Shown: positions 40,735 to 49,082, counted from the stretch's first letter. The stretch: 56,565 nucleotides of DNA from an uncultured Bacteroides sp. (GCA_945874355.1 CAMCGB010000013.1:1-56565), one strand, 5' to 3'. The notes: a model not told the origin generated them from the sequence alone. Numbers and translations: made by a program.

Positions 40735-42000
40735 ATGCCTGGATATATACAAAGAGACGTTTATCTCCAGAAACTGATTGATAGCAGAGAGAACGGTTCC
40801 GCGAAAGTGGTTACCGGTCCAAGGCGATGCGGAAAGTCCTGGCTTCTTACCCGTTTGTATAAGGATTACCTTATTGCAGACGGAGTCCCTGAGGAAGACA
40901 TCATCATCGTCTCCCTTGATATGGACGATGAGAACAATCAGAGTGAGCTGGCCGATAAGGAAAAGTTGAAGGCATACCTTTACAGCAAGATTACTGACCC
41001 CAAGCGCATGTACTACGTAATGCTGGACGAAATCCAGGAAGTCAAGGGGTTTGAGAAACTGGTCAACGGGCTTAGGGGAAAAGACAATGTTGATGTCTAC
41101 GTCACCGGTAGCAACGCGAAACTGCTGTCCAAAGACATCAGCACCATATTCCGTGACCGTGGCCAGGAGATCCGCTGCAATCCGTTCTCGTTCAAAGAAT
41201 TCTGCACCGGGAGGGCCGAACCTTTCAGCGAACTGTGGAAAGAGTATTACACCTTTGGAGGAATGCCCGGAATGCTTCGCCTGAAGACCCCGCTTCAGAA
41301 GGCCAACTACCTGCAGGATCTTTGGAAGAAGACCTATCTCACCGACATCGTGGAACGCTACCATATCGATAAAGAAGTGGCCCTTGAGGCGATTGCCGAC
41401 GAATTGTGTTCAGCCATCGGCTCTCTGACCAATCCGACCAAGATGGCCAACTCCCTGAAGAGCATCCAGAATGTCAAAATAGACGAAGAAACCGTCCAGA
41501 AGTATTTGGGCTACATCTGCGACTCCTTCCTCTTTGAAGGTTCCCGCCGGTATGACATCAAGGGGAAAGAGTATTACAAGTCCTTCAAGAAGTACTACTG
41601 CGTGGATGTGGGGCTGAGGAATGCCCGGCTGAACTTCCGCCAGCAGGAAATCACCCACATCATGGAGAACGTCATATACAACGAACTCCGCTCCAGGGAC
41701 TATATGGTTGACGTGGGTTTGGTCGAAGCTCGTGAGATGAGGGATGGAAAGCAAGTCTATATCCAGTACGAAGTCGATTTCATTGTCACCAACGGCATTG
41801 ACAAGTATTACATCCAGTCTGCCTACGCCTTGCCCGATGAAATCAAGAAGAACCAGGAACTGAATCCGCTCAGGAAGATTGGCGATTCTTTCCAGAAGAT
41901 CGTCATCCAGGGTGACGATATCGCCACCTACACCAATGACGAAGGAATCATCTTCATGGGGCTGCACCAATTCTTGATGAATAGTGATATCCTGAAGTAA
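40735..42000 (+). CDS. AAA ATPase with DUF4143 (complete)
   Basis: A 421-aa intact member of the family broken at 11348-12626. Walker A is TGPRRCGKSW (27-36), Walker B is MYYVMLDEIQEV, and sensor 1 is DVYVTGSNAKLL. The arginine region RDRGQEIRCNPFSFKEF is followed by the DUF4143/restriction-fold C-terminal half (NVIYNELRSRDYMVDVG, QVYIQYEVDFIVTN). These ATPases are abundant in Bacteroidetes and archaea and have no proven role. It stands alone, with gene debris on its left. A 33-bp repeat in direct orientation brackets it (40651-40683, 42006-42038), and a palindrome lies at its promoter. Confidence 0.9.
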   Translation: MPGYIQRDVYLQKLIDSRENGSAKVVTGPRRCGKSWLLTRLYKDYLIADGVPEEDIIIVSLDMDDENNQSELADKEKLKAYLYSKITDPKRMYYVMLDEIQEVKGFEKLVNGLRGKDNVDVYVTGSNAKLLSKDISTIFRDRGQEIRCNPFSFKEFCTGRAEPFSELWKEYYTFGGMPGMLRLKTPLQKANYLQDLWKKTYLTDIVERYHIDKEVALEAIADELCSAIGSLTNPTKMANSLKSIQNVKIDEETVQKYLGYICDSFLFEGSRRYDIKGKEYYKSFKKYYCVDVGLRNARLNFRQQEITHIMENVIYNELRSRDYMVDVGLVEAREMRDGKQVYIQYEVDFIVTNGIDKYYIQSAYALPDEIKKNQELNPLRKIGDSFQKIVIQGDDIATYTNDEGIIFMGLHQFLMNSDILK

Positions 42001-42005
42001 TGGAG

Positions 42006-42038
42006 TCGGTATTTATTGCAAGATTACAGTAAATTCCG
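42006..42038. repeat. Right copy of 33-bp imperfect direct repeat
   Basis: 26/33 identical to 40651-40683. It lies 6 nt after the ATPase stop codon and shows the same TCGG...AATTCCG frame. Confidence 0.75.
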
Positions 42039-42076
42039 GCAACTGAGAAAACATAAACGACTTCCGTCGTCACATC

Positions 42077-42110
42077 AACGAGGGTGACTAAATTTTTAGT
42101 CACCCTCGTT
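42077..42110. terminator. Perfect palindrome, bidirectional terminator candidate
   Basis: AACGAGGGTGACTAAA (42077-42092) is exactly inverted at 42095-42110. The centre is T-rich, and the hairpin lies just past the 3' end of the leftward tRNA gene. Confidence 0.6.
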
Positions 42111-42114
42111 TCCG

Positions 42115-42187
42115 TGGAGCATAGGAGAATCGAACTCCTGACCTTTTGAATGCCATTCAAACGCTCTACCAACTGAGCTAATACCCC
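42115..42187 (-). tRNA. tRNA-Ala (anticodon GGC)
   Basis: A minus-strand cloverleaf of 73 nt: acceptor GGGGTAT with ATGCTCC plus discriminator A, D arm AGCTCAGTTGGTAGAGC, anticodon stem TTTGA/TCAAA around ATGGCAT (GGC at 34-36), and T arm CAGGAGTTCGATTCTCCT. No CCA is encoded. The anticodon reads GCC/GCU alanine codons. Confidence 0.92.
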
Positions 42188-42275
42188 GTTCGAGATTGCA
42201 AAGGTATAAACTTTTTCTTTAATCTCAAATCTTTTTGTGCTATCTTCGCATACTTTTTTCAATCGGCTGTTTTTT

Positions 42276-42929
42276 ATGGAAAAGAAACTGGTGATATTCG
42301 ATTTGGACGGTACTCTGATAGACACTATCGACGACCTCGGGACGGCGGTCAACTACGCCCTGGCCTGTAAAGGCCTTCCTGTCCATCCCATTGAAGCCTA
42401 TCGCCTGATGGTGGGTGGGGGAGTGCGGAATCTGATGTATCGTGCTATGCCTGAGTCTCTTAAAGAGTCTGAGCAGGATCTGGATTCGCTTCTCGAGCTC
42501 TTTATGGGCTACTACTCGACCCATATCGCCGACCATTCCAGACCTTACCCAGGTATAGTGGAATTGCTCTCTGCCCTGAGCGCCGAAGGCCGCCTTCTGG
42601 CAGTGGCTTCGAACAAGTTCCAGTCCGGAGTGGAAAAGCTGATCAGCCACTTCTTCCCTCTCATACCCTTTGCCTCTGTGCGCGGCGGAAGGCCGGACTG
42701 CCCCCTGAAGCCGGACCCGACCATAGTGCTCCGCATAATGGAACAGGCCGGAGTGACGGCTTCGAATACCCTTATGGTGGGGGACTCGGGGACAGATATC
42801 TCGACAGCTGAAGCAGCCGGAATACGCTCTGTTGCAGTTAGTTGGGGCTTCCGTCCGGAGTGCGTGGCAAAGGCTGACTTCAGCGCCGGCAGCGCTCAGG
42901 AACTGCAGGAGGTGCTTTTGGGCTTATAG
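42276..42929 (+). CDS. Phosphoglycolate phosphatase-like HAD hydrolase
   Basis: A 217-aa HAD-superfamily phosphatase. Motif I is IFDLDGTLIDT (nucleophile D9, general acid D11 from ATG 42276), motif II is LLAVASNK, and motif III/IV is CPLKPDP...TLMVGDSGTDISTAEAAG. The subclass-I cap is helical, as in Gph, so 2-phosphoglycolate is the likely substrate; other phosphosugars are possible. The frame reaches back to an ATG at 42237, but a -7-like TATCTTCG lies at about 42243-42250, and ATG 42276 puts the nucleophile at the usual distance from the N-terminus. Confidence 0.87.
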   Translation: MEKKLVIFDLDGTLIDTIDDLGTAVNYALACKGLPVHPIEAYRLMVGGGVRNLMYRAMPESLKESEQDLDSLLELFMGYYSTHIADHSRPYPGIVELLSALSAEGRLLAVASNKFQSGVEKLISHFFPLIPFASVRGGRPDCPLKPDPTIVLRIMEQAGVTASNTLMVGDSGTDISTAEAAGIRSVAVSWGFRPECVAKADFSAGSAQELQEVLLGL

Positions 42930-42952
42930 GCTGGCGGCGTCCCTGCAAAAAA

Positions 42953-43765
42953 TTAGGCTTTGCCTTCCTGCTGCCCGCCACCCTTTATGAACAGCAGGGC
43001 GCTGAGCGGCAGGGCGATTATAGCCATAGTGGCGCTGATGGGCAGATAAATCCCGAAATTGACATACTTCGACACCAGAAAGGTCACAAGAAGCAAGCCG
43101 ATGCCCATAGCCGACGAAATGAGGTAATGGGTCCTGATGTCCTTGCTGCGGCATATCGTACGGCTCAGGTTAGGTACTCCCAGGGAGATGAATCCTATAG
43201 GGCCGCAAATACTTACAGCGCTGGTTACCAGGAACATGATCATTAGAAGGCTCAAGGCTTTACGCGAAGCGCTGAGCTCGATCTGCGAGTCCATATGCCG
43301 GCTCAGATCCTTGTGGCTGACAAGGGCGTATGCCAGCCCTATTGCAAACAGAATCAGGGAAAAAGCAATATCGCCGCCTGTGACTCCCTCCATATTGAAG
43401 TTCGCCGCTCCCCAGAGGTAGTACTTTTTCATAAGCTCGCTGCTCGGGGCATTGGTGACCACAATCGTGCCCAGCGACCCGATGAAGGTGCCGAACAGGA
43501 TGCCGAAGGTGATGAGGTTGCGGGTCGATACCTTAAGGGTGACGAAGTAGCAGATAAGGGTGCAGACAAGGGTGCAGATAAATGAGCCTACCGTGAGCGA
43601 ACAGGCGCCGGACATAGTGGCGGCGGCGGCTCCGAGGCAGGCGGCGCTGCCCAGCCCGAGGGAGTAAACGTCCCCGAGCTGGTTGCGCCAAAGATACTGC
43701 ATCTGCAGTCCTCCGACCGGGAGGGCAATTCCCGAAATCAGAACATATAGAAGACTTAGTAGCAT
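42953..43765 (-). CDS. FecCD-type ABC permease, N-terminally truncated
   Basis: A 270-aa polytopic permease of the FecCD/BtuC family for iron chelates or cobalamin. The family blocks are LPVGGLQMQYLWRNQLGDVYSLGLGSAACLGAA, NLITFGILFGTFIGSLGT and ICGPIGFISLGVPNLSR, followed by the helix for ATPase contact. Full-length members have ~320-340 aa; here the first one or two helices before the Q-loop segment are missing. In frame upstream of ATG 43765 there is a stop (TAA) 9 codons back. It may be a pseudogene, or start at an unusual site. Downstream of a btuB-like gene, it may be a decayed btuC. Confidence 0.7.
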   Translation of the reverse strand: MLLSLLYVLISGIALPVGGLQMQYLWRNQLGDVYSLGLGSAACLGAAAATMSGACSLTVGSFICTLVCTLICYFVTLKVSTRNLITFGILFGTFIGSLGTIVVTNAPSSELMKKYYLWGAANFNMEGVTGGDIAFSLILFAIGLAYALVSHKDLSRHMDSQIELSASRKALSLLMIMFLVTSAVSICGPIGFISLGVPNLSRTICRSKDIRTHYLISSAMGIGLLLVTFLVSKYVNFGIYLPISATMAIIALPLSALLFIKGGGQQEGKA

Positions 43766-43799
43766 GATGTTATGATGCTTTATTTTAAATTACTCAATT

Positions 43800-43842
43800 A
43801 GATTTCTCGACTTCGCACTTCGTGCTCCGCTCGAAATGACAG
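43800..43842. repeat. Dispersed palindromic repeat (CTCGACTTCG type)
   Basis: The inner hairpin GCAC-TTC-GTGC is flanked by CGACTTC and CTCCGCTCG. It resembles REP elements in intergenic DNA. Family recall is from memory. Confidence 0.65.
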
Positions 43843-44086
43843 GGGGAGGGGCCGGAGTGAGGCGCAGCCGAACGGAGTTCCGCCGGCGGCAGTACGAAAG
43901 CTTGCATCAGTGCATCCGAGCAAATCACCTCGCACAACAACTTTTTCTAACAGGTTGATTGTTAATAAACTAGCTATTTGGCCTGTGCCAGGTGGCATCA
44001 ATTTGACTTCACCTGCATCGGCCTATAAATACAACAAATTAATAACCAATATTTTAGCGAAACAGATCCTGTAAGGTGAATTGCTT

Positions 44087-44163
44087 GAAGCTCGGGGCCC
44101 CCGCGAACGACAGTGACGTGGGGTGAAAGCTCGGGGTCCCCGCGAGCGGCAGAGAAGCGGGGT
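44087..44163. repeat. Two tandem ~38-bp repeats
   Basis: GAAGCTCGGGGCCCCCGCGA...GTGGGGT and GAAAGCTCGGGGTCCCCGCGA...GCGGGGT; the first ~20 bases and the last ~6 match best. They lie 23 bp after the 3' end of the TonB-receptor gene. Confidence 0.7.
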
Positions 44164-44186
44164 GAAAGCGCCAGGCACTGTCCGTA

Positions 44187-46001
44187 TCAGAACTTCAGGC
44201 CGAGGCTCAAAGCAAAACTCCTTCCCGGCATAGGGTAATCCCTGACGCACTCCCACCTGCGGTCCAAAACATTGCGCGCCACAAGCTGCAGATTCAGCTT
44301 CGCCCTGCTGCCGAGCTCAAACTCTCGTCCGGCCTTCAAATCCAGAAGCGATACGTTCCCAAGGCTCCCGTATGAATCGCAGCGCCCGGTCTTGAACTGC
44401 CAGGAAGCATCCGCATTCCACTTCCCGTACACCAGACTGACTCCCAAAGACAGGCTGTGCAGCGGAACATAGGCGAGCTGACTCAGCGAATAGTCGAATA
44501 GCGAAACCCCCGAAGTCACATCCGCGGCTTTCTGATAGGCATACCGTAAGAAAGGCTTCAAAGACGCCCTCTCCCAGTTGAACAGAGCGTAGAGCGAAAC
44601 ATCGGCACCTAATTCCTTCACCTTACCAATATTATAGGGCAGCCACAGATACGGGTCAGCCTCGCTCGGAGCCGACATAATCTTATCCTTCAGATCGTTA
44701 TAGAACACATCTGCCTTGATTCCTCCGCTCACCCGGGAGAGCTTCCAGCGGTAGTCCAATCCAAGGTCCAGCATAATGGCATCCTCGTTCTTGAGCGACG
44801 GATTTGCATAGCCCGGGTAGAAAAGCTCGTTTAAGGTCGGACTCCTGAAAGCCCTGCGGGCAAAAGCGTTGAGGTTCAGGTTTTCGCAGATTTCGAAACT
44901 AAGTTCCGCTCCCGGGCTCAGTGCGCTGACCCTGCGGTTCTGTTCTGAAGCGTCATTGTTGCTCTGGAAGTCGTAATTCAGGCTCAGGCCCGCTTTCAGC
45001 TTCTCCAGGCTCAGGCGCAATCCGGCTCCCGCATAGGCTTCGAGCCTGGAGGCGGTGTAAAGGTTGGATTCAAGACTGCTGTAAACCGCTCCGGCGCTCA
45101 CGCTGGCGCTCAAGACAGGGCTGATATAAAACAGATGGGAAGAGTTCAGCTGGGCTTCCTTCAAGTCATAATTGCTGTTCCCCCAGGAACTAAGGTACTC
45201 CATCCTGTCGGAGCTCACTTTTGCGCTTGCCTTCAGGGAGTACAGAGGAGTGAAACTCTTGTCGAGCGTGGCCTGGAGGAACATATTCCTGTCGTTCTGC
45301 CTGTCTGCAGAAGGGTAGGAGAGCGATCCAGGTGCGCCCCTGCGGCTGTCTGAATAGAAGGCCTTGAGCCTCAAATCCCCTTTTGAAAGGCTCTGGAATA
45401 GATCCACTCCCATCCTGAAGCGGCGGATGTCGTTATTCTCCCTGCGCTGGGAGTCAGCATAGGGGAAGTCTCCCTTCTCGTCCAGATAATCTGTGCTCAG
45501 CCTTGCGCTCAGGCGCCTTGAAATCTTCCACTCAAGCTTTGCCTGAGGGTTGTAGCTACTCCAGGACGCGGCCTTCAGAACGACTTCGCCCCCGAGCTTG
45601 CTATCCGTAAAAGCGGGCCTGGAGCTTTGCAGCGAGAGGCTGTTCTGCGCGTAGTCCACAACCGCCCTGTCGAAAAACAGAGGCTCGAACAGGCCTATGT
45701 CAGCCTGGCCGCTCTGAACTCCGCTCAGCTTTACGCCGTCGATGTAGATTGCGCTGTGTGCGCTTCCAAGACCCCTCAGGCTGAATGACTTAAGGCCTGC
45801 CGAACTGCCGTAGGAGTTAAGACTCAGAGTAGGGAAACTGAGGAGCACATCCTCGATGTTGTGGGTGGATGACAGAGCTACGGTGTCGCATCTTGACACG
45901 CTCAAACCTCTGTCTGCGACGACTCTGGCTGTCTGCAGAGTGTCGCCGCCGTCTGCTGGAATCATAGCCAGGACGGCAGAAAGAAATGTGAAAAGAAACA
46001 T
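44187..46001 (-). CDS. TonB-dependent receptor, BtuB-like
   Basis: A 604-aa outer-membrane receptor for a TonB-energised ligand. After a short signal sequence, a plug domain follows (NIEDVLLSFPTLSLNSYGSSAGLKSFSLRGLGSAHSAIYIDGVKLSGVQSGQADIG). The rest is the 22-stranded barrel, ending in SFALSLGLKF with terminal Phe. A cobalamin riboswitch precedes it, so the ligand is probably vitamin B12 or another corrinoid. It is slightly compact for BtuB (~600-650 aa). A truncated FecCD permease lies downstream, past an intergenic repeat region. Confidence 0.9.
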   Translation of the reverse strand: MFLFTFLSAVLAMIPADGGDTLQTARVVADRGLSVSRCDTVALSSTHNIEDVLLSFPTLSLNSYGSSAGLKSFSLRGLGSAHSAIYIDGVKLSGVQSGQADIGLFEPLFFDRAVVDYAQNSLSLQSSRPAFTDSKLGGEVVLKAASWSSYNPQAKLEWKISRRLSARLSTDYLDEKGDFPYADSQRRENNDIRRFRMGVDLFQSLSKGDLRLKAFYSDSRRGAPGSLSYPSADRQNDRNMFLQATLDKSFTPLYSLKASAKVSSDRMEYLSSWGNSNYDLKEAQLNSSHLFYISPVLSASVSAGAVYSSLESNLYTASRLEAYAGAGLRLSLEKLKAGLSLNYDFQSNNDASEQNRRVSALSPGAELSFEICENLNLNAFARRAFRSPTLNELFYPGYANPSLKNEDAIMLDLGLDYRWKLSRVSGGIKADVFYNDLKDKIMSAPSEADPYLWLPYNIGKVKELGADVSLYALFNWERASLKPFLRYAYQKAADVTSGVSLFDYSLSQLAYVPLHSLSLGVSLVYGKWNADASWQFKTGRCDSYGSLGNVSLLDLKAGREFELGSRAKLNLQLVARNVLDRRWECVRDYPMPGRSFALSLGLKF

Positions 46002-46039
46002 TTGTATTTTGTCTTATGGCCGCTTGACCCCGAGCGTCC

Positions 46040-46226
46040 GGTTTGACTTCTCCGTGGCAGGTCTTCTGACTCGTTCCGGGATGCGGGCCTTCTCGCCCCG
46101 AAGGACAATGGCATAATGAGGTGGACCCCTTCGCATCCTTTGAATGGAACCTACAGCTGCGGGCACAGTTACGGCTTTGGACCGTATTCCCTTTTCAAGA
46201 GGCCTTAAACCTCTCACCGCGGACCG
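46040..46226 (-). promoter_or_regulatory. Cobalamin riboswitch
   Basis: In the leader of the receptor gene, minus strand: GGTGAGAGG near the 5' end, GGGAATACGGTCC...CCGTAACTGTGCCCGCAGCTGTA, a B12-box variant TGCCATTG, and the diagnostic GAGTCAGAAGACCTGCC (46072-46056). This is the conserved order of AdoCbl riboswitches. A bound corrinoid would shut off expression of the receptor. Confidence 0.92.
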
Positions 46227-46230
46227 GGTG

Positions 46231-46238
46231 CAAAGATA
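46231..46238 (-). promoter_or_regulatory. Promoter -7 box of the riboswitch/receptor transcript
   Basis: TATCTTTG on the minus strand, directly upstream of the riboswitch. Confidence 0.8.
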
Positions 46239-46257
46239 GAAAAAAGATGGGAAATAT

Positions 46258-46287
46258 TTGGAAATTGAAAAATCTGTACTATTTTTG
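46258..46287 (+). promoter_or_regulatory. Promoter of the SPFH/RHH operon
   Basis: TTG (46258-46260), 19 nt, TATTTTTG (46280-46287). It is 21 nt before ATG 46309. Confidence 0.75.
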
Positions 46288-46308
46288 TGATATCAAAATA
46301 ATATCATT

Positions 46309-47262
46309 ATGCAAACCAATGGACAAGAAAGACCTTTTAAAGGTCTGGTAATAAGCGGCTTCGTGATGCTGCTTCTGGGAATGGCTCTCATAGCCCTGAC
46401 CGTTTATGCTTTTATTCTGACCGAAAAGAATGACCTCACCCCTGTTGTGGGCATCGTCCTTATGCTTCTTACTCTCGGTTGCTTCGCGGGACTGTTCAAA
46501 CTTGAGCCCAACGAGGCCAAGGTGATGGTGTTCTTCGGAGTGTACAAGGGTACCTTCCAGCGCACCGGCTTTTTCTGGGTGAATCCCTTTATGACCAAGA
46601 AGACCGTTTCGCTGAGGGTGCGCAACCTTAACCCCGAGCCTATAAAGGTTAACGACAAGAGCGGCAACCCTATATTAATAGGTATGGTGCTCGTATGGAA
46701 GCTCGAGGATAGCTATAAGGCTCTGTTCGAGATCGATACGAAGTCCTTCAGCCCCGTTTCGTCGAATCCCAAGGAGGAGGCCGTAGTAAGCGCCGGCACT
46801 AAGCTCGCCGTTGCTCTCGAGAAATTTGTAAGGGTTCAGAGCGATGCCGCCCTGAGACAGGTGGCAGGCTGCTATGCCTATGACAATCCTGAAGGAGGGG
46901 ATGCCCTGTCGCTGCGCAGCAATGCCGACGAAATCAACATCAGGCTGGTCGCTTCGCTGAACGAAAGGCTCTCGATGGCCGGCATCAAGGTGCTCGAGGC
47001 CAGAATCAACTATCTGGCTTATGCTCCCGAGATTGCCGCAGTGATGCTCCGCCGCCAGCAGGCCGACGCCATAATATCTGCCCGCGAGAAGATAGTACAG
47101 GGCGCAGTCGGAATGGTCAAGATGGCTCTCGATAGCCTTAAAGATGAGGGAGTTGTGGATCTGGACGAGGAGCGCAAGGCGGCAATGGTCAGCAACCTGC
47201 TGGTAGTCCTGTGCGGAGACCAGCCCGCCCAGCCTGTAGTAAACTCCGGCACCTTATATTAA
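46309..47262 (+). CDS. SPFH/band-7 domain membrane protein
   Basis: A 317-aa protein with two N-terminal membrane segments (~13-60: [40 protein letters not shown]). An SPFH domain then follows ([49 protein letters not shown]) with a helical tail [20 protein letters not shown]. The family forms ring-like assemblies in membranes; the bacterial cargo is usually unknown. The next gene, a ribbon-helix-helix protein, starts 18 bp after it. This gene pair is seen in other Bacteroidales as far as I recall. Confidence 0.87.
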   Translation: MQTNGQERPFKGLVISGFVMLLLGMALIALTVYAFILTEKNDLTPVVGIVLMLLTLGCFAGLFKLEPNEAKVMVFFGVYKGTFQRTGFFWVNPFMTKKTVSLRVRNLNPEPIKVNDKSGNPILIGMVLVWKLEDSYKALFEIDTKSFSPVSSNPKEEAVVSAGTKLAVALEKFVRVQSDAALRQVAGCYAYDNPEGGDALSLRSNADEINIRLVASLNERLSMAGIKVLEARINYLAYAPEIAAVMLRRQQADAIISAREKIVQGAVGMVKMALDSLKDEGVVDLDEERKAAMVSNLLVVLCGDQPAQPVVNSGTLY

Positions 47263-47280
47263 TTTGGAGCAAACTGCACT

Positions 47281-47454
47281 ATGGCGAAAGAAAAGGACAA
47301 CTCTACGAAGAGCTTCGTGCTCAGGGTGGATGCCGAAACTATGGCAGAGCTGGAAAAATGGGCAGCGGACGAGTTCCGCAGCATCAACGGCCAGCTCCAA
47401 TGGATCATCGCCGAAGCCCTGAAGCGGAGCGGCAGGCGCAAAAAGCAGCCTTGA
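47281..47454 (+). CDS. Arc-type ribbon-helix-helix DNA-binding protein
   Basis: A 57-aa protein with an RHH fold: the beta-strand KSFVLRVDAETMAEL, then helix 1 ELEKWAADEF, a turn, helix 2 INGQLQWIIAEALKRS, and a basic tail GRRKKQP. It is too short for most gene finders. It lies 18 bp after the SPFH gene on the same strand, so it is cotranscribed, and it may act as the regulator of that pair. No toxin gene is adjacent. Confidence 0.8.
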   Translation: MAKEKDNSTKSFVLRVDAETMAELEKWAADEFRSINGQLQWIIAEALKRSGRRKKQP

Positions 47455-47458
47455 GGGG

Positions 47459-48085
47459 CTACTGCTGCTCGCCTATGAGGATTTTGTAGTCCTCAAGCGA
47501 ACGGGTAATCACCTCCTTGGCCACCTCCGAGCCGTAAGTGCTTATGAATTTCATCCTCTGGGAACTCTCCCCGGGGATGTCTTTGTATGTGGTGAAGTAG
47601 TGCACCAGGCGGCGAATGATGCTCAGGGGAAGCTCGTCGATGTCCTTGTAGTTGCCATAGACGGCGTCGTTTTTGAGCACAGCGATAATCTTGTCGTCGG
47701 CCTGGTCGTGGTCCAGCAGCCTGAGTCCGCCGATAGGCCTTGCCGTGACCAGAATGTCGCCGTGGGTGACGTCCTTCTCGGTCAGCACGCATATATCCAG
47801 GGGGTCGTGGTCACCGGAGATGTCGAAACGGGCGAGGGCGGCGTTTGTGAGTTCGGCCATCTTTGCGTCGCAGTAGGTCCTGGGTATGAATCCGTACAGC
47901 GAGGGAACTATGTTCGAGAACTTCTGGGGCCTGTCCAGCGAAAGGTAGCCTGTCTGCTTGTCAACTTCGTATTTGACTGTGTCCGTCGGGACTATTTCTA
48001 TGAATGCCCTCACTTCTTCGGGGACATTGCTTCCCGGGCTGATACCGTGCCAGGGATGGGCCTTGTGTGTGCTGTTTTCTTTCAT
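47459..48085 (-). CDS. ppa: Inorganic pyrophosphatase (family I)
   Basis: A 208-aa cytoplasmic enzyme hydrolysing PPi to 2 Pi. It has the family-I sequence: KYEVDKQTGYLSLDR (~38-52), LYGFIPRTYC, then GDHDPLDICVLTE (metal-binding Asp set, ~91-103), DDKIIAVL and YKDI. ATG 48085 lies 4 nt after the -7 box (48090-48097), so the mRNA is probably leaderless. It converges with the SPFH-RHH operon, with 4 bp between stop codons. Confidence 0.94.
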   Translation of the reverse strand: MKENSTHKAHPWHGISPGSNVPEEVRAFIEIVPTDTVKYEVDKQTGYLSLDRPQKFSNIVPSLYGFIPRTYCDAKMAELTNAALARFDISGDHDPLDICVLTEKDVTHGDILVTARPIGGLRLLDHDQADDKIIAVLKNDAVYGNYKDIDELPLSIIRRLVHYFTTYKDIPGESSQRMKFISTYGSEVAKEVITRSLEDYKILIGEQQ

Positions 48086-48089
48086 AGTG

Positions 48090-48097
48090 CAAACATA
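48090..48097 (-). promoter_or_regulatory. Promoter -7 box of ppa
   Basis: TATGTTTG on the minus strand, 4 nt before the ATG. Confidence 0.7.
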
Positions 48098-48221
48098 TTA
48101 AAAAATCTCTATCGTTAGCCATTAATTGACCCATAATCACCCTATGAGTGAAGAAATGATAAGGGAGATAATAAAATTATTTAATAATACAGAAAAATTT
48201 TCTAATATTTTTCAAATTATT

Positions 48222-48251
48222 TTTGCTTTTACCGAAAATTGTGTATCTTTG
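48222..48251 (+). promoter_or_regulatory. Promoter of a possible small RNA
   Basis: TTTG at 48222-48225 and TATCTTTG at 48244-48251, 18 nt apart. The downstream DNA has no gene before a terminator at 48346-48373. Confidence 0.65.
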
Positions 48252-48256
48252 TCCTC

Positions 48257-48373
48257 GGAAATGAAACAACTCACTCCGGTTACCGGAGACATCTAACCAA
48301 CAATAATTAGCCTTCTATAAGGTAATACACTACTAACTAACCGTAAAGCCTCGCTGTGACAGCGAGGCTTTTT
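48257..48373 (+). ncRNA. Candidate small RNA or leader (~117 nt)
   Basis: This runs from the promoter to a strong terminator, without a sizeable ORF. It can fold into CTCCGG-TTA-CCGGAG near 48275, CCTT-CTAT-AAGG near 48311 and the terminator. An 11-codon frame MKQLTPVTGDI-stop (48261-48296) is present, so a leader peptide is possible. It lies between ppa (leftward) and trmD (leftward), hence is antisense-free. I cannot match it to a known RNA. Confidence 0.5.
48346..48373 (+). terminator. Terminator of the candidate RNA
   Basis: AAGCCTCGCT (48346-48355) pairs with AGCGAGGCTT (48361-48370), loop GTGAC, then a T run to 48373. The stem could also serve leftward trmD transcripts. Confidence 0.85.
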
Positions 48374-48394
48374 CGTGGTTCGTCCAGAGAAGAC

Positions 48395-49075
48395 TTACTG
48401 CTTTTCCAAAAGCTCGGGCCTCAGGGCCCTGGTACGCTCGAGCGCCTGCTCTTCCTGCCAGGCCTGGATGAGCTTAGGATTGCCGCTCAGTAGCACTTCG
48501 GGCACCTTCCAGCCGTTGAACTCGGCGGGGCGGGTATAGACAGGAGGGGAGAGCAGCGAGTCCTGGAAGCAGTCCGAAAGGGCGGAGGTGCTGTCGGTCA
48601 GGACTCCCGGGATGAGCCTGACGATAGAGTCCGAGAGCAGGGCCGCGGGAATCTCTCCGCCGCTGACGACATAGTCCCCGACCGAAATCTCCCTTGTGAT
48701 CAGATGCTCCCTGATGCGGTGGTCTATGCCCTTGTAGTGGCCGCAGAGTATGATGATGTTCTCCTTCAGGGAGAGCTCGTTGGAGATGGCCTGGTTGAGC
48801 CTCTGCCCGTCAGGCGACATATATATGACCTCGTCGTAGTCGCGCTCGGACTTCAGCTCCTCAATCATACGGAAGACTGGCTCTATGGTCAGCACCATGC
48901 CCGCGTCCGGGCCGAAGCTATAGTCGTCCACATTCTTGCGCTTTCCAAGCCCGTATTTGCGCAGATTGTGTACATAAATTTCCACCAGGCCTTTCTTTCT
49001 GGCCCTGCCTACAATGGAGTGCGAGAGGGGACTGTCGAGCAGCTCTGGAACAACCGTAAGTATGTCAATTCTCAT
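48395..49075 (-). CDS. trmD: tRNA (guanine37-N1)-methyltransferase
   Basis: A 226-aa SPOUT methyltransferase that methylates G37 next to the anticodon, preventing +1 frameshifts. Family motifs: [51 protein letters not shown] (trefoil knot), [14 protein letters not shown], and [19 protein letters not shown] for AdoMet and tRNA binding. ATG 49075 is 7 nt after a -7 box (49083-49090), so the leader is minimal. It is divergent from the DUF349 gene. Confidence 0.95.
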   Translation of the reverse strand: MRIDILTVVPELLDSPLSHSIVGRARKKGLVEIYVHNLRKYGLGKRKNVDDYSFGPDAGMVLTIEPVFRMIEELKSERDYDEVIYMSPDGQRLNQAISNELSLKENIIILCGHYKGIDHRIREHLITREISVGDYVVSGGEIPAALLSDSIVRLIPGVLTDSTSALSDCFQDSLLSPPVYTRPAEFNGWKVPEVLLSGNPKLIQAWQEEQALERTRALRPELLEKQ

Positions 49076-49082
49076 AATAGTA

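Larger units (their letters stand above)
43766..44186. repeat. Intergenic region with two repeat families
   Basis: 43800-43842 is a copy of the ATTTCTCGACTTCG...CTCCGCTCGAAATGACA hairpin element that recurs widely in gut Bacteroidales. 44087-44124 and 44125-44163 are tandem ~38-bp units (AGCTCGGGG...GCGGGGTGAA) of a second type, diverged between copies. Bases between are AT-rich with no gene. Confidence 0.65.

Noticed and set aside
42077..42110. CRISPR-like or attachment site at the tRNA
   Set aside because: It is a single palindrome with a short T-rich centre. There is no duplicated tRNA end, integrase or spacer series, so a terminator fits better.
43798..44001. 67-aa minus-strand frame
   Set aside because: It is made from the dispersed CTCGACTTCG hairpin repeat; its coding sense is accidental.
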